Positions 17,992 to 30,275 of a stretch of 55,386 nt of DNA are shown one piece after another. Location: positions 1 through 55,386 of the forward strand of contig NVRK02000050.1 in NCBI GenBank assembly GCA_002400845.2, in the 5' to 3' direction. The position numbers were made by a program, and so were the translations under genes. The stretch is from Hyphomicrobiales bacterium. GTDB lineage: Bacteria > Pseudomonadota > Alphaproteobacteria > Rhizobiales > Rhizobiaceae. The number at the start of each line of letters is the position of its first letter. Position 1 is the first letter of the stretch. The notes under the pieces are model-generated. The model searched no databases. It saw only the letters and a program-made list of their open reading frames with translations, and had not been told where the DNA came from.

Positions 17992-19656
17992 TTAAATCTT
18001 TGAGACAAAAACCGTAACAACAGGCTTTTTACCCCATTCGTCATGGACGATTGATCTTATGGCTTTAAAGGCTGCATTTTCAACCAATGCTGTGTCTTTA
18101 CGCTTTTTAGGCGGAATGCTTTTGATAGCCCCAACACACGCATCATACACAACATCTTCAAATGGATGTCCATCATTGGTCATATCAGGCAAGCCATGCA
18201 ATGCCATGTCAATCTCATCTGCCATATTGCCATGACGATCTACAACAATGGAACAGGATATAACGCCGCAATAGGCAAGTTTACGCCTCTCTTTGACACC
18301 AATTTGATCTTCGTTGCCAATGATCTTTGCATCTTTGAAAATACGCCCAAAGGGTACATTGCCAACAATTTCGGCATTACCAGGTGCTAGGCGTAACATG
18401 TCACCATTACGAACAGGTGCTACTTGTGGCACACCAAAACCACCCGCAAGTTTTGCATGAGCAGATAAGTGAGCCGCCTCACCATGAACTGGGACAGAAA
18501 TTGTTGGTCGCACCCAAGAATACATTTTTTCCAATTCATTGATGCGCGGATGACCTGATACGTGGACTAAATCATCTTTATCGGTGATGATTTTCACACC
18601 ACGTTCGATAAATTGATTCATAATATCAAGTATTGGCTTTTCGTTTCCTGGAATTGTACGTGAAGAAAAGATAACCGTATCGCCTGGGGTTAAATGAACG
18701 CGCGGATGCTCATCTCTTGCCAGTTTAGCTATGGCGGCGCGATCTTCGCCCTGACTACCCGTACAGATAATAACGATCTTGTTGCGATCAATTGAAATGA
18801 ATTCTTCTTCGGTTACAAATTCTTGCAGTCCATCTAAATACCCCAACTCATCGGCTACTTCACAGACACGCCTAATGGAACGGCCCATTAACATAACACG
18901 GCGGCCAACGCTTTCAGCGGCTTGTGCGATAGAGCGTATGCGGCCAACGTTTGACGAAAATGTTGTGAGGGCTACACGGCCTGTAGAGTTTTGAATGATT
19001 TTAGCAAGATTTTTTGAAACCGCTTGCTCTGATTCAGATACGCCATCGCGCATGGCATTTGTAGAATCACAAATTAGTGCCAAAATCCCATCATCGCCTA
19101 AACGGGTAAAAACTTCTTGATCTGTATTTTTACCAAGCGTTGGTGCGTCGTCTAATTTCCAATCGCCAGTATGAATGACTGTGCCCAATGGAGATTTAAT
19201 CGCCAAAGAAACTGGTTCTGGAATGGAATGCGTTACGTGGATTGCTTCAATTTCAAAAGGGCCAACGTTAAATTTATCGCCTGCACGATACACTTTAACA
19301 TCAATTTTTTCTGCTTCACGTTCAGATTGGATTTTTGCTTCCAACATGCCAGCTGTAAAGGGCGTACACCAAACAGGCAATCTAAATTCAGGCCACAACG
19401 CCAATAGAGCACCGTAATGGTCTTCGTGTGCATGTGTTATGACGATGGCTTTCAGCTTATCACCAAGACTTTTTGCATAACTAATATCTGGAAGAATAAG
19501 ATCAACACCAGGTAAATCGGCACCTGGGAAAGTCACACCACAATCAACCATTATCCATTCGCGGTCTTTTTCTGAACCATAACCGTATAGGGCCAAGTTC
19601 ATGCCTATTTCGCCCACGCCTCCAAGCGGGATAAAAAATAATTCTGAATTCTTCAT
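17992..19656 (-). CDS. rnj: Ribonuclease J
   Basis: This metallo-beta-lactamase/beta-CASP nuclease takes part in rRNA and mRNA maturation. The catalytic HAHEDHYGAL motif is near residue 75, and HTGDWK lies near 163. The beta-CASP motifs include the SGHP..E segment near 365 and a VPVHGEAAHLSAHA stretch near 385-398. The 554-residue length fits bacterial RNase J. It is followed closely by mce and preceded by birA. Confidence 0.95.
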   Translation of the reverse strand: MKNSELFFIPLGGVGEIGMNLALYGYGSEKDREWIMVDCGVTFPGADLPGVDLILPDISYAKSLGDKLKAIVITHAHEDHYGALLALWPEFRLPVWCTPFTAGMLEAKIQSEREAEKIDVKVYRAGDKFNVGPFEIEAIHVTHSIPEPVSLAIKSPLGTVIHTGDWKLDDAPTLGKNTDQEVFTRLGDDGILALICDSTNAMRDGVSESEQAVSKNLAKIIQNSTGRVALTTFSSNVGRIRSIAQAAESVGRRVMLMGRSIRRVCEVADELGYLDGLQEFVTEEEFISIDRNKIVIICTGSQGEDRAAIAKLARDEHPRVHLTPGDTVIFSSRTIPGNEKPILDIMNQFIERGVKIITDKDDLVHVSGHPRINELEKMYSWVRPTISVPVHGEAAHLSAHAKLAGGFGVPQVAPVRNGDMLRLAPGNAEIVGNVPFGRIFKDAKIIGNEDQIGVKERRKLAYCGVISCSIVVDRHGNMADEIDMALHGLPDMTNDGHPFEDVVYDACVGAIKSIPPKKRKDTALVENAAFKAIRSIVHDEWGKKPVVTVFVSKI

Positions 19657-19682
19657 GATGTCCTTTTGCCCTAATCAGGTGC

Positions 19683-20495
19683 TTATGTAAAAAATATATC
19701 GGCAACCGACACTTTTTTAATTATGCCTTTTGATGTTTCTAACCGCAGCATTCCATTTTCGTCAAGTCCATCAAAAATACCAACCAGTTCTTCTGGATTA
19801 CGTCCCTTTGGAAACTTCACTCTTATGGCTTCATTTAAGCCCGCGGCCTGCTTCAACCAGTCTTGGCGAATGGCTTCAAAACCAAACCCTTCATTCCATT
19901 GTTTTAAACGATTTGCAAATGCTTCTGATAGAGCCTCGAAAACAAATTCTATATGGCAGTCAATATTTTCTTGGCTCAATGATGTCGCTGGATAAAGCGT
20001 TTCTTGCGGAAATTGGGCAACATTAATACCAATACCAACAATAATGGCTCTGCGTGATTGTATGAGATGGTTTTCTAATAATATGCCTGAGACTTTTTTG
20101 CCATTTAACAATACATCATTTGGCCATTTAAGCTGAACTAAATTATTTGCACTTTTGTTGAGTTTTTCAATCGCATCTTTAATTGCCAAACACGCCACAA
20201 ATGTAAGTGTGTGCAGTTGATTATCGGCTGATGGATCTATTAATAAAAGAGATGCGAACAAATTGCCTTTTGAAGAAACCCATTCGCGCCCTCTGCTACC
20301 ACGACCAGATTTTTGCGAGGATGCAGTAATCCATAACCCATTAGAAGCGCCTGCTTCTGCCATGGTTAAGCATGTTGCATTAGTGGAGATAACTTCTTGT
20401 TGGTGGGCACGAGAATAGCCTAATGGTAAACGTGCTTCTTGCGAATTGTCTTTTGACATCTTGTCTTTTGACGTCTCCACTTTATTCACATTCAC
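19683..20495 (-). CDS. birA: Biotin--[acetyl-CoA-carboxylase] ligase (no HTH domain)
   Basis: The enzyme attaches biotin to carboxylases. The GRGSRGREW biotinyl-AMP loop is near residue 64 and the KWPNDVLLNGKKVSGIL block near 124. There is no N-terminal winged-helix domain, so unlike E. coli BirA it should not repress transcription. The 270-residue frame starts at a GTG 14 bases after nuoN; an ATG 12 codons later (20459) is an alternative start. The location after nuoN is typical of Hyphomicrobiales. Confidence 0.93.
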   Translation of the reverse strand: MNVNKVETSKDKMSKDNSQEARLPLGYSRAHQQEVISTNATCLTMAEAGASNGLWITASSQKSGRGSRGREWVSSKGNLFASLLLIDPSADNQLHTLTFVACLAIKDAIEKLNKSANNLVQLKWPNDVLLNGKKVSGILLENHLIQSRRAIIVGIGINVAQFPQETLYPATSLSQENIDCHIEFVFEALSEAFANRLKQWNEGFGFEAIRQDWLKQAAGLNEAIRVKFPKGRNPEELVGIFDGLDENGMLRLETSKGIIKKVSVADIFFT

Positions 20496-20508
20496 CCAGC
20501 CAGAACCA

Positions 20509-21960
20509 TTAAAAGAACGAACCAGATGCAGCTGTTGTTAATTCAAACAGTGGGCCAGCAAAAAGAACATATAGGACAACAAACAAGCTACTTGCTGTTA
20601 ATACCAAGCGCAGTTCATTTGCCATTGGTACAAAACCTTCTTCTTGCTCACCTTCTGGCTCTTGGAACCACATAATTTTGATAATGCGTAGATAATAAAA
20701 CGCACCAACGACACTGGCAAGGAAACCAATGCCTGCAAGCCAATAAAGTTTTGCATCAATTGCAGCGACAAACACAAAGTACTTCGCAAAGAATCCACCC
20801 AATGGCGGAATGCCAGCCAATGAGAACATCAACAATGTTAAGCATATGGCAAGTACAGGATGTGTTTTGGCAAGGCCACCAAGGTCCTCGATGTTTTCTA
20901 CCATTCCAGTTTTACGGCGCATTGCTAATATACATGCAAATGTACCAAGCGTCATAATCATGTAAATCGTCATGTATAAAATAACGCCATTTACACCAGC
21001 TTGCGTACCCGCGGCCAAGCCAACCAAAGCAAAGCCCATATGTCCGATTGAGGAATAAGCCATAAGACGTTTAATATTGGTTTGACCAATCGCAGCAAAA
21101 GCGCCCAAAATCATAGAGGCTAAAGAGATGAACACGATGATCTGTTTCCAGTCATGCGTAATAGGTTCAAACGCCCCCATTGTCACACGAATCAACAATG
21201 CCATTGCAGCAACTTTTGGTGCGGCTGCAAAAAATGCGGTTACTGGCGTTGGTGCGCCCTCATACACATCTGGTGTCCACATGTGAAATGGTACTGCTGA
21301 TATTTTGAAAGCAAGGCCAGCAAGAATAAACACCAAACCAAACACAAGACCAATTGAACGCTCTGATGAAGACAGAGCGTCTGCAATTCCAACGAAATCT
21401 AGGTGGCCTGTGTAGCCATAGGTAAGTGAAATACCGTAAAGCAACATGCCAGAAGATAACGCGCCAAGTACAAAGTATTTCAAACCAGCTTCGGCAGCTT
21501 TTGGTGAATCGCGATTGATTGCGGCACATACATATAAAGCAAGTGATTGTAGTTCTAAACCAAGATACAGTGTCAGCATGCTTGAAGCTGAGATCATCAA
21601 CATCATGCCCGTAGTCGCTAATACGACAAGAATTGGATATTCGAATTTTTCGAATTTCTCTTTACGCATATAAGTTACAGACATAACAATTGTTAATGCC
21701 GAACCAATAAGAGCAAGAATTTTCATATATCGAGCGAAATCATCCATGATAAATGCACCGTGCATTGCCATGCCTTCGCCTTGCATTCGGAACAAGATAA
21801 CACCTGCTATAACGATTAAAGCAAGCGCTAAACCAGTTACAATTGTATTAGCAGAACGCCCGACAAATACGCCGACCATCAACAAAACCATTGCCCCAAT
21901 TCCCAACACTATTTCTGGTGTTGCAAGGTTTACGTTAGGGATTTCAAATACGGACAACAT
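20509..21960 (-). CDS. nuoN: NADH-quinone oxidoreductase subunit N
   Basis: This is an antiporter-like, proton-pumping membrane subunit of complex I with about 14 spans, 483 residues from this start. The conserved lysine-bearing segments ([20 protein letters not shown] near 225 and [15 protein letters not shown] near 300) are plain. The frame could begin five codons earlier at a TTG, but AGACAGG just upstream marks ATG 21960 as the start. It is the last gene of the nuo operon. Confidence 0.96.
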   Translation of the reverse strand: MLSVFEIPNVNLATPEIVLGIGAMVLLMVGVFVGRSANTIVTGLALALIVIAGVILFRMQGEGMAMHGAFIMDDFARYMKILALIGSALTIVMSVTYMRKEKFEKFEYPILVVLATTGMMLMISASSMLTLYLGLELQSLALYVCAAINRDSPKAAEAGLKYFVLGALSSGMLLYGISLTYGYTGHLDFVGIADALSSSERSIGLVFGLVFILAGLAFKISAVPFHMWTPDVYEGAPTPVTAFFAAAPKVAAMALLIRVTMGAFEPITHDWKQIIVFISLASMILGAFAAIGQTNIKRLMAYSSIGHMGFALVGLAAGTQAGVNGVILYMTIYMIMTLGTFACILAMRRKTGMVENIEDLGGLAKTHPVLAICLTLLMFSLAGIPPLGGFFAKYFVFVAAIDAKLYWLAGIGFLASVVGAFYYLRIIKIMWFQEPEGEQEEGFVPMANELRLVLTASSLFVVLYVLFAGPLFELTTAASGSFF

Positions 21961-21995
21961 TTGCCTGTCTCTCAATTCTTGTGTGCGTGTTAGCT

Positions 21996-23513
21996 TTAGT
22001 GAGCAGCAGGTTTTGCTACTTCACCAACTGCATTAATTGCTGCTTGATAATTGTTAACCAGTGCTTCAACTGAGGCATTGGTAACTTCGAATACTGGGGT
22101 TGGATATACGCCAAAGAACACCACCAAAATTATAAGTGGGTAAAGCAATATCTTTTCACGAGTAGTAATATCTAAAATGGATTTCAATGACTCTTTTTCA
22201 AGTGCACCAAATACAACTCTGCGATACAGATACAGCGCATAGACCGCTGATAAGATAACGCCTGATGTTGCAAAGAATGCAAGCCATGTATTTTCTTGGA
22301 AAGCACCTAGTAGAATAAGAAACTCTCCAACAAATCCAGATGTGCCTGGTAGACCAACATTTGCCATCGTTAACAGTAAAAATACTACTGCATATTTTGG
22401 CATACGATTTACAAGACCGCCATAAGCTTTGATTTCTCTTGTGTGCATTCGGTCATAAACCACACCAACACATAAGAACAATGCGCCTGAGATTAGGCCG
22501 TGGCTAAGCATTTGATAGATTGCGCCCTGCACACCATAAATATTTGCTGTAAAGATACCCAGCGTTACATACCCCATATGCGCGACTGAAGAATAAGCAA
22601 TCAGCTTTTTAATATCTTCTTGAGCCAATGCTACAAGTGATGTGTAAATAATGGCTATGATTGATAGCGTATAAACATAGGGCGCCATGTCTGCACTTGC
22701 CAACGGAAACATTGGAAGTGAGAAACGTAAAAACCCATAGCCACCCATTTTAAGTAACACACCAGCCAAAATAACAGAGCCAGCAGTTGGGGCTTCAACG
22801 TGTGCGTCTGGCAACCAAGTGTGAACAGGCCACATAGGCATTTTTACCGCAAAAGATGCGAAGAACGCTAGCCATAACCAGAACTGCATATCAGCAGGAA
22901 ACTTAGTTTCAAGCAGTGTTGGAATGTCTGTTGTGCCAGCATGCCAATACATTGCCATCATCGCCAGTAACATTAATACTGAACCTAGAAGCGTATATAA
23001 GAAGAATTTATAACTTGCATAAACTCTGCGTTTTCCGCCCCAAACACCAATGATTAAAAACATTGGAATTAGACCTGCTTCGAAGAAGATATAAAACAGC
23101 ATCATGTCTAGTGATACGAACACACCAATCATAAATGTTTCTAAAATCAAAAACGCAATCATGTATTCTTTGATGCGGCTTTCGATTGTGGTCCAACTTG
23201 CTAGAATACAAAATGGCATCAGGAATGTTGTTAGCAGAACAAACAGTATTGAAATTCCATCTACGCCCATGTGATAGCTCATAAAGCCACCAATCCAGTC
23301 GTATTTCTCAACCATTTGGAAACCAGCTTGCGAATTATCGAAGCCAAGCCAAATACCAATGGACAAAATAAATGTAATTACAGTTGTGAACAGCGTCACG
23401 TTACGCACATTGCGCTTGGCAATTTCGCTGTCTACTGGAATTGTCGCTATTATAAGCGCACCAATTATCGGTGCGAATGTAACGATGGATAAAATATTAA
23501 AGTCAAAATTCAT
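21996..23513 (-). CDS. nuoM: NADH-quinone oxidoreductase subunit M
   Basis: This is a proton-pumping antiporter-like subunit with about 14 membrane spans. It carries the [20 protein letters not shown] block near residue 225 and [17 protein letters not shown] near 300. The start at 23513, four bases after the nuoL stop with AGGA upstream, is preferred over a longer frame that overlaps nuoL. The length of 505 residues is normal. Confidence 0.96.
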   Translation of the reverse strand: MNFDFNILSIVTFAPIIGALIIATIPVDSEIAKRNVRNVTLFTTVITFILSIGIWLGFDNSQAGFQMVEKYDWIGGFMSYHMGVDGISILFVLLTTFLMPFCILASWTTIESRIKEYMIAFLILETFMIGVFVSLDMMLFYIFFEAGLIPMFLIIGVWGGKRRVYASYKFFLYTLLGSVLMLLAMMAMYWHAGTTDIPTLLETKFPADMQFWLWLAFFASFAVKMPMWPVHTWLPDAHVEAPTAGSVILAGVLLKMGGYGFLRFSLPMFPLASADMAPYVYTLSIIAIIYTSLVALAQEDIKKLIAYSSVAHMGYVTLGIFTANIYGVQGAIYQMLSHGLISGALFLCVGVVYDRMHTREIKAYGGLVNRMPKYAVVFLLLTMANVGLPGTSGFVGEFLILLGAFQENTWLAFFATSGVILSAVYALYLYRRVVFGALEKESLKSILDITTREKILLYPLIILVVFFGVYPTPVFEVTNASVEALVNNYQAAINAVGEVAKPAAH

Positions 23514-23517
23514 TGTA

Positions 23518-25518
23518 TTATCCTGCTCCGCCAAACATTGCCCATGTAATTAGGGCGGCAATTCCGATTAGCATTGCAAATGCATAATGATATAGAAAAC
23601 CTGATTGCAATTTAACCACGAGGCCACTTAGACCTTGTACGCGTGCTGCAATTCCATCTGGTCCTAAGCCATCGATTACTGCACCATCGCCTTTTTTCCA
23701 AAGGAACCTTCCAAGCCACATAGACGGTCTAACAAATAGGAAGTCGTATATTTCGTCGATATACCATTTGTTTAAAAGGAACTGATAAAGCGCAGGTTGC
23801 TGGCGTGCCAATTCTTTTGGAATGCCTGGGTTAATAATGTAGAACCAAAAAGCAACAGCAAAGCCTGTTATCATAGCGATAAATGGCGATAGCTTTATGA
23901 TGGTTGGCACATGATGGAAATCGGTAAGTATGTGGTTGCCTTCACCAGAAAATAGAGCTGTTTTCCAAAACGCATTATACCAAGCTTCGTGATGCCCAGA
24001 TACTTCGTGGCCAGTAAAAGCTGTATAAAATAGAATGCCAGAAAATAGCGCCCCAGCTGCCAATACATATAACGGTATCAACATAACATTTGGTGATTCA
24101 TGTATATGCCCCATAACATCTGCAGAAGCGCGTGGCTTACCGTGGAATGTCATAAAGATTAGACGCCATGAATAAAAACTTGTGAAGAGCGCTGCAACAA
24201 TTAGCATGCCAGTGGCAAAGCCAGACATAGAGTTTGCGCCAACATATGCACTTTCAATAATGGCATCTTTTGAGAAGAAACCAGCTGTACCAATATAAGT
24301 GAATGGAATACCGACACCTGTTAGTGCAATTGTACCAATCATCATTGACCAATATGTTTTTGGAATGTGCTTACGAAGGCCACCCATGCGGCGCATGTCT
24401 TGCTCGTCTGATACGGCGTGGATTACAGAACCCGCACCTAAGAACAATAGAGCTTTAAAGAATGCGTGTGTGAACAAGTGGAAGATTGCTGGACCATAAG
24501 CCCCCACTCCCAAAGCTACAAACATATAACCAAGCTGTGAACATGTAGAATAAGCAATTACGCGTTTAATATCGTTTTGAACCAAACCAACTGTTGCTGC
24601 AAAGAATGCTGTTAGCGCGCCGACAAAGGTAACAACGGTTAGGGCTGTTTGCGAGTATTCAAATACTGGTGACATACGCGCCACTAAAAATACACCAGCT
24701 GTAACCATGGTCGCGGCGTGGATAAGAGCCGACACAGGTGTTGGTCCTTCCATCGCGTCTGGCAACCAAGTGTGAAGCAAGAATTGTGCTGATTTACCCA
24801 TGGCTCCCATGAATAATAGCAAACATATAATTGTAATCGCTGAATGGTTGTCTAGGCTATAGCCTAGGAAGTTAAGAACTTCTTTGCCGCCTTCTGCATC
24901 TGCAAAACCTTGAACACTTGCAAAGATAGTTGAAAACTCAATTGAGCCAAACAAAATATAGATACCAAAGATACCAAGCGCAAATCCAAAGTCACCCACA
25001 CGGTTTACAACAAACGCTTTCATTGCCGCTTTATTTGCAGATGGTTTTTTGAACCAAAAGCCAATGAGTAGATAAGAAGCAAGGCCAACGCCTTCCCAGC
25101 CGAAGAACATTTGAAGCAAATTGTTAGACGTTACCAACATTAACATGGCAAATGTGAATAGCGACAAATAAGCGAAGAAACGAGGACGATGCGGATCGTG
25201 GTGCATGTAGCCGATTGAATATAGGTGTACCAATGATGACACTGTATTAACAACGACCAGCATTACGACTGTAAGCGTATCAATTCTAAATGACCAATTA
25301 GCCGTTAAATCACCAACATTAAGCCAGTCTAATACTTGAATTATTTGAGGTTCGCCCGAGCCAAAACCAACTGAGAAGAAGGCTACCCAAGACAACACAG
25401 CTGAAATCATTAAAAAGCCAGTTGTGATATATTCACAAGCTTTAGAACCTAAAGTACTGGCAAAAAGACCTGCTGTTAAAAAGCCAAGAAGCGGAAGGAA
25501 TACAATTGCGTGATACAT
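23518..25518 (-). CDS. nuoL: NADH-quinone oxidoreductase subunit L
   Basis: This is the largest membrane subunit (666 residues) with 15-16 spans and the long lateral helix at the C-terminus. [16 protein letters not shown] is near residue 143, and [20 protein letters not shown] near 245 carries the proton-path lysine. [18 protein letters not shown] segment follows. It sits between nuoK and nuoM with gaps of only five and four bases. Confidence 0.97.
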   Translation of the reverse strand: MYHAIVFLPLLGFLTAGLFASTLGSKACEYITTGFLMISAVLSWVAFFSVGFGSGEPQIIQVLDWLNVGDLTANWSFRIDTLTVVMLVVVNTVSSLVHLYSIGYMHHDPHRPRFFAYLSLFTFAMLMLVTSNNLLQMFFGWEGVGLASYLLIGFWFKKPSANKAAMKAFVVNRVGDFGFALGIFGIYILFGSIEFSTIFASVQGFADAEGGKEVLNFLGYSLDNHSAITIICLLLFMGAMGKSAQFLLHTWLPDAMEGPTPVSALIHAATMVTAGVFLVARMSPVFEYSQTALTVVTFVGALTAFFAATVGLVQNDIKRVIAYSTCSQLGYMFVALGVGAYGPAIFHLFTHAFFKALLFLGAGSVIHAVSDEQDMRRMGGLRKHIPKTYWSMMIGTIALTGVGIPFTYIGTAGFFSKDAIIESAYVGANSMSGFATGMLIVAALFTSFYSWRLIFMTFHGKPRASADVMGHIHESPNVMLIPLYVLAAGALFSGILFYTAFTGHEVSGHHEAWYNAFWKTALFSGEGNHILTDFHHVPTIIKLSPFIAMITGFAVAFWFYIINPGIPKELARQQPALYQFLLNKWYIDEIYDFLFVRPSMWLGRFLWKKGDGAVIDGLGPDGIAARVQGLSGLVVKLQSGFLYHYAFAMLIGIAALITWAMFGGAG

Positions 25519-25523
25519 ATCCG

Positions 25524-25832
25524 TTAGCCTTTCATCATGTTGATGTCTTCAACAGCAATCGTGCCACGATTACGGTAGAACACGACCAATATGGCCAAAC
25601 CAATTGCCGCTTCTGCTGCTGCAACGGTTAGCACAAACAGAGCGAAGATTTGCCCCATGAGGTCGCCAAGATGCTGTGAGAACGCAACGAAGTTCAAGTT
25701 TACAGCGAGTAAGATTAACTCAATCGACATCAAGATAATGATGACGTTTTTTCGATTAAGAAAAATGCCAAGCATGCCTATGGTGAAGAGCGCGGCACTT
25801 ACTGCCAAATAATGGGAAATTCCGATTTCCAT
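25524..25832 (-). CDS. nuoK: NADH-quinone oxidoreductase subunit K
   Basis: This 102-residue, three-span subunit of the proton-translocation arm has conserved Glu residues in [13 protein letters not shown] and EAAIGLA. The frame remains open for 39 codons upstream, but the family begins MEIGISHYL and the extension is lysine-rich and non-hydrophobic. ATG 25832 is therefore used. The upstream stretch lies in the gap to nuoJ. Confidence 0.96.
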   Translation of the reverse strand: MEIGISHYLAVSAALFTIGMLGIFLNRKNVIIILMSIELILLAVNLNFVAFSQHLGDLMGQIFALFVLTVAAAEAAIGLAILVVFYRNRGTIAVEDINMMKG

Positions 25833-25887
25833 AATTTTGTCTTTTCGTTTCTTTTCGTTGCTATTTCGTTTGTTGCAAGTGGCTAAG

Positions 25888-26511
25888 CTAAATGCCCTTA
25901 CCGCTTTCAACGTCTTTAATTTCAATTGCTGTCTTAGGATCACGTGCATTTTGCGTCATGATATCTTGGCGACGTACGTTTGGTTTGCGATGCAAAGTCA
26001 ATACGATTGCGCCGATCATTGCGACTAACAAAATTAGTCCTGCGATCTGGAAGAAGAAGACATATTTTGTATAAAGCACTTGTCCAATTGCCTGAATGTT
26101 AGAGATGCCATCTGGCCCCGACATTTCTGGGATTGGTTGTGTTATGCTAGAGACAGCGCCAGGGGCGATAATCCAAGAACCTACCACCATCAACAATTCT
26201 GCAAATACAATGAATGCTACTAAGCCACCGATTGGTAGATATTGTAAAAAACCTTGACGCAATTCAACAAAATCCACGTCCAGCATCATAATGACAAACA
26301 GGAATAGAACCGCCACAGCGCCTACATAAACAACAATCAATAACAGTGCTAAAAATTCTGCACCGGTCAACATAAACAAGCCTGAGGCATTAACAAATGC
26401 GAGGATCAAAAACAGCACAGAATGTACTGGATTACGCGATGAGATAACCATAAAGGCCGATGCTACTGTGATTGTAGCGAATAGATAAAAGAATATCGCC
26501 TGTAGTACCAT
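25888..26511 (-). CDS. nuoJ: NADH-quinone oxidoreductase subunit J
   Basis: This 207-residue membrane subunit has five spans, with the [20 protein letters not shown] block near 27-46 and [16 protein letters not shown] near 61-76 that are characteristic of NuoJ/ND6. The C-terminal tail of about 25 residues is polar and cytosolic. It lies 55 bases after nuoI and shortly before nuoK. Confidence 0.95.
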   Translation of the reverse strand: MVLQAIFFYLFATITVASAFMVISSRNPVHSVLFLILAFVNASGLFMLTGAEFLALLLIVVYVGAVAVLFLFVIMMLDVDFVELRQGFLQYLPIGGLVAFIVFAELLMVVGSWIIAPGAVSSITQPIPEMSGPDGISNIQAIGQVLYTKYVFFFQIAGLILLVAMIGAIVLTLHRKPNVRRQDIMTQNARDPKTAIEIKDVESGKGI

Positions 26512-26566
26512 TTTTTAATTCCGTGTTCTAAAACTGTTACGTTTGTCGTTTAAATTCTTACCGCGA

Positions 26567-27052
26567 CTAGCGATAAGGTGAATCTAGATTGATATTGCGA
26601 GCAAGTTCGCGTTCCCATCGGTCGCCATTTTCAAGCAATTTGTCTTTGTCGTAATAAAGCTCTTCGCGTGTTTCTGTCGCAAACTCAAAGTTTGGTCCTT
26701 CAACAATTGCATCCACTGGGCAAGCCTCTTGGCAAAATCCACAATAGATACATTTCACCATGTCTATGTCATAGCGAACGGTTCGGCGAGTGCCGTCATT
26801 GCCGCGCGGCCCTGCTTCAATCGTAATGGCTTGCGCTGGGCAAATTGCTTCACACAATTTACACGCAATGCAACGTTCTTCGCCATTAGGATAGCGACGC
26901 AATGCATGCTCACCACGAAAACGCGGGCTTACTTCACCTTTTTCAAAAGGATAGTTGATCGTAACTTTCTTTTTGAAAATGTAACGCGTTGTAAGAATAA
27001 ACGCTTTTACAAATTCGATCAGCAGAAGTGATTTTGCAGCTTGAAGAAGCAT
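26567..27052 (-). CDS. nuoI: NADH-quinone oxidoreductase subunit I
   Basis: This peripheral-arm subunit carries two [4Fe-4S] clusters (N6a, N6b). Ligand motifs [12 protein letters not shown] and [16 protein letters not shown] are near residues 60 and 99. The length of 161 residues is normal. Its ATG overlaps the nuoH stop by one base (TAATG), a coupling pattern repeated through this operon. A GTG four codons upstream is less likely. Confidence 0.96.
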   Translation of the reverse strand: MLLQAAKSLLLIEFVKAFILTTRYIFKKKVTINYPFEKGEVSPRFRGEHALRRYPNGEERCIACKLCEAICPAQAITIEAGPRGNDGTRRTVRYDIDMVKCIYCGFCQEACPVDAIVEGPNFEFATETREELYYDKDKLLENGDRWERELARNINLDSPYR

Positions 27053-28098
27053 TATGATGCCCACCCTGTATATTGAAGAACACCTGCAACCAATACCACC
27101 ATTGCTAATGAGAGAGGTAAGAATACTTTCCAGCCAAGGCGCATTAATTGGTCATAACGGTAACGTGGTACAAACCCACGAACCATAGCCATGCAGAAGA
27201 AGACGAACAGTAATTTTAGTGTGAACCAAATAGCGCCCGGCACCCAGTTAAAAATGGCAATGTCTAATGGTGGCAACCAACCGCCTAAGAAAAGAATCGT
27301 TGTTAATGCGCACATTAAGATGATTGAAATGAACTCGCCCAAGAAGAACAACAAGAACATTGTTGAAGAATACTCAACCATGTGACCAGCAACCAATTCT
27401 GATTCTGCTTCTGGCAAATCAAATGGTGGACGGTTTGTTTCTGCGATTGCTGAAATAAAGAACATGATGAATGCAGGAAATAGTGGCAACCAATACCAAT
27501 CTAAAAATGACCCAGGCAAGCCCAACATAGTACCAAGCCCAGATTGCTGGGACAAGACAATGTCTGTCAAGTTTAGTGAACCAGCACACAGCAATACTGT
27601 GATGATGATAAAGCCCATGGATACTTCGTAAGACACCATTTGCGCAGCTGAACGAAGACAAGCAAGGAATGCGTATTTATTGTTAGAAGCCCAACCGCCC
27701 ATGATAATGCCGTAAATCTCTAAAGAAGAAATGGCAAATACGAACAATATTCCAAGATTAATATCTGCAACTGCCCAGTTTTCGGCAACAGGAATTACTG
27801 CAAAAGCAGACAATGCCAATACCGCTGTAACAAGTGGTGCCGCAATAAATACAACTTTAGAAGATGAGGCTGGAATGATTGGTTCTTTAAGAACAAATTT
27901 TAGCAAATCGGCAAAAGACTGCAATAACCCCCATGGGCCAACAACATTTGGTCCACGGCGCAATTGTACAGCCGCAAAGATTTTACGATCCGCGTAAAGA
28001 ATGTAAGCTGTAAACACCAGCAAAATAACTAGCAACAATAAGCTGTGTCCAATTATCCATAACCCTGGAATTACATAGGTGGTTAGAAATTCTTCCAT
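27052..28098 (-). CDS. nuoH: NADH-quinone oxidoreductase subunit H
   Basis: This eight-span membrane subunit forms the quinone-site floor. The [20 protein letters not shown] stretch near residue 40 and the [19 protein letters not shown] loop near 218 are hallmark segments. ATG 28098 lies five bases after the nuoG stop; the frame is open further upstream but would overlap nuoG. The length is 348 residues. Confidence 0.96.
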   Translation of the reverse strand: MEEFLTTYVIPGLWIIGHSLLLLVILLVFTAYILYADRKIFAAVQLRRGPNVVGPWGLLQSFADLLKFVLKEPIIPASSSKVVFIAAPLVTAVLALSAFAVIPVAENWAVADINLGILFVFAISSLEIYGIIMGGWASNNKYAFLACLRSAAQMVSYEVSMGFIIITVLLCAGSLNLTDIVLSQQSGLGTMLGLPGSFLDWYWLPLFPAFIMFFISAIAETNRPPFDLPEAESELVAGHMVEYSSTMFLLFFLGEFISIILMCALTTILFLGGWLPPLDIAIFNWVPGAIWFTLKLLFVFFCMAMVRGFVPRYRYDQLMRLGWKVFLPLSLAMVVLVAGVLQYTGWAS

Positions 28099-28103
28099 TG
28101 TCC

Positions 28104-30176
28104 CTACTCTGCCGCCTTCTTCATTTCGTCCGCAGCAAGTTGCGAACATTCAGCCATAACTTTTGACGCCCGACAAATCGGGTTGGTCAGATAAAAATCT
28201 GTGACAGAGGATTTCAAATCGCTCTTTAACAGTTTTCCTGATTTTTTAGCAAGCGCTTTAACATCTGCAATGTCACCTTTTGCAATAGCATCTAACTCTG
28301 CAAAATGCGGATACTCAGCATAAAGTTCAGCGCGTAATTCAGATAAAGAATTAAACGGCAATGCATCACCCGTTAAAGCAGACAAGGCTCTAATAATTGC
28401 CCAATCTTCTTTGGCGTCACCTGGTGCAAATGCGGCTCTGTTGCCCATTTGAACACGGCCTTCAGTATTTACATAAATACCAGATTTTTCTGTATATGCA
28501 GCAGATGGTAAAATCACATCAGCTCTATGTGCACCGGCATCGCCATGCGTACCAATATAAACGACAAAGCCCTTCATATCGTGGGTATTTAATTCATCAG
28601 CGCCAAGAAGGAAGGTAACATCCATATCCTTCATCATGGCTTTCGTATCTTTGCCACCTTTGCCGCCATTGCCATTAGGAACAAATCCAAGATCTAAACC
28701 ACCAACTTGTGATGCGGCAGTGTGAAGAATGTTCAAACCGTTCCAATCATCACTAAGCGCGCCCATTGATTGTGCGGCGGCAGCAACATTTGCCAATATT
28801 GCGGCACTGTCAGAACGGTTAAGCGCACCTTGACCAATGATGAACATTGGTTTTTTCTTTTTGATTTTTCCGTAATTGGCAAATTGTATAAGCGCATCTG
28901 CGCCCTCACCCAAATGATTGTATTCATAGGTAAGGTCCATGTGTTCGCCAACAACACCAATCAACAAGTCACCCTCAACATAACGCTTGCGAATACGAGC
29001 GTTGATAATAGGAGCTTCTTTGCGTGGATTTGTGCCAATCAACATGATTGCATCAGCTTCTTCAATGCCTTCAATCGTTGTGTTGAAGATGTAAGATGCA
29101 CGACCTTTTGAAGGATCAAGTACACTGCCAACAGGACGACAATCCATATTAGCAGAACCAAGCTGAGCCATTAATTGCTTCATGGCGTACATGTCTTCTA
29201 CTGAAGATAGATCGCCAGCAATTGCGCCAACCTTAGACGGTTTTGCCGCTTTAACTTTCGTTGCCACTGCGTTTAGTGCTTCGCTCCAAGATGCAGGAAC
29301 AAGCTTGCCGTTTTTACGAATATAAGGTTGATCTAAACGCTGTGTGCGAAGACCGTCCCAAATGAAACGTGTTTTATCAGAAATCCACTCTTCATTCACC
29401 GCTTCGTTTAAACGAGGCATGATGCGCATTACTTCACGACCACGAGAATCAACACGAATGTTAGAACCAACTGCATCCATAACATCGATGGTTTCAGTTT
29501 TTGTCAGCTCCCAAGGACGTGCAGTATCTTGATAAGGACGCGATGTAAGCGCACCAACTGGGCAAAGATCAATCACATTGCCTTGCAATTCAGATGTCAT
29601 TGCAGTTTCAAGATATGTCGTAATTTGTGCATCTTCACCGCGACCCGTTAGGCCAAGCTCAGAAATACCAGCCACTTCTGTGGTAAAACGAACACAGCGT
29701 GTGCAGTGAATGCAGCGTGTCATTTTAGTGCGAATTAGCGGGCCAATATATTTGTCGGTGACAGCGCGTTTGTTTTCTTCGTAGCGGTTTTTATCTATAC
29801 CAAATGCCATGGCTTGGTCTTGCAGATCACACTCGCCACCTTGGTCGCAAATTGGGCAATCAAGCGGGTGATTGATTAACAAAAATTCCATCACGCCTTC
29901 GCGTGCTTTTTTCACCATTGGCGATTTTGTAGAAACGACTGGTAGTTCGCCATTTGGTCCAGGACGCAAATCGCGAACACCTAGAGCACAAGAAGCTTGT
30001 GGTTTTGGCGGTCCGCCTTTTACTTCAACAAGGCACATGCGGCAATTGCCAGCAATCGATAAACGTTCGTGGAAGCAAAAACGTGGCACTTCTGCGCCAG
30101 CTTCCTCGCACGCTTGTAACAGCGTGTAAGTGTCTGGAACTTCTACTTCTTTATCGTCAATGATGAGTTTCGTCAT
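28104..30176 (-). CDS. nuoG: NADH-quinone oxidoreductase subunit G
   Basis: This is the 75-kDa iron-sulfur subunit, 690 residues. A ferredoxin-like N-terminal domain carries C..FCFH...[11 protein letters not shown] near residues 28-55. The His-Cys3 cluster motif [19 protein letters not shown] is near 107, and [10 protein letters not shown] near 155 carries part of the [4Fe-4S] set. The rest is the molybdopterin-oxidoreductase-like domain without catalytic function. It is preceded by 99 bases that hold three phased palindromes. Confidence 0.96.
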   Translation of the reverse strand: MTKLIIDDKEVEVPDTYTLLQACEEAGAEVPRFCFHERLSIAGNCRMCLVEVKGGPPKPQASCALGVRDLRPGPNGELPVVSTKSPMVKKAREGVMEFLLINHPLDCPICDQGGECDLQDQAMAFGIDKNRYEENKRAVTDKYIGPLIRTKMTRCIHCTRCVRFTTEVAGISELGLTGRGEDAQITTYLETAMTSELQGNVIDLCPVGALTSRPYQDTARPWELTKTETIDVMDAVGSNIRVDSRGREVMRIMPRLNEAVNEEWISDKTRFIWDGLRTQRLDQPYIRKNGKLVPASWSEALNAVATKVKAAKPSKVGAIAGDLSSVEDMYAMKQLMAQLGSANMDCRPVGSVLDPSKGRASYIFNTTIEGIEEADAIMLIGTNPRKEAPIINARIRKRYVEGDLLIGVVGEHMDLTYEYNHLGEGADALIQFANYGKIKKKKPMFIIGQGALNRSDSAAILANVAAAAQSMGALSDDWNGLNILHTAASQVGGLDLGFVPNGNGGKGGKDTKAMMKDMDVTFLLGADELNTHDMKGFVVYIGTHGDAGAHRADVILPSAAYTEKSGIYVNTEGRVQMGNRAAFAPGDAKEDWAIIRALSALTGDALPFNSLSELRAELYAEYPHFAELDAIAKGDIADVKALAKKSGKLLKSDLKSSVTDFYLTNPICRASKVMAECSQLAADEMKKAAE

Positions 30177-30197
30177 CTTTAAGCCTTTAATCGTTTC

Positions 30198-30265
30198 GCA
30201 GTTCGCACTGCTTGTAGTTAATTTGCAGTTTGGACTGCATGTAATCGTTTTGCAGTTTGCACTGC
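30198..30265. repeat. Three 14-bp palindromes at exact 27-bp period
   Basis: GCAGTTCGCACTGC (30198-30211), GCAGTTTGGACTGC (30225-30238) and GCAGTTTGCACTGC (30252-30265) are near-identical, each with GCAGT/ACTGC arms. The spacers also resemble one another (TGTAATCGTTTT-like). They fill the gap between the DUF3291 gene and nuoG, 22 bases from the nuoG start. In RNA each could form a small hairpin. As DNA they look like an operator array. Confidence 0.85.
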
Positions 30266-30275
30266 GTAAATTGGT

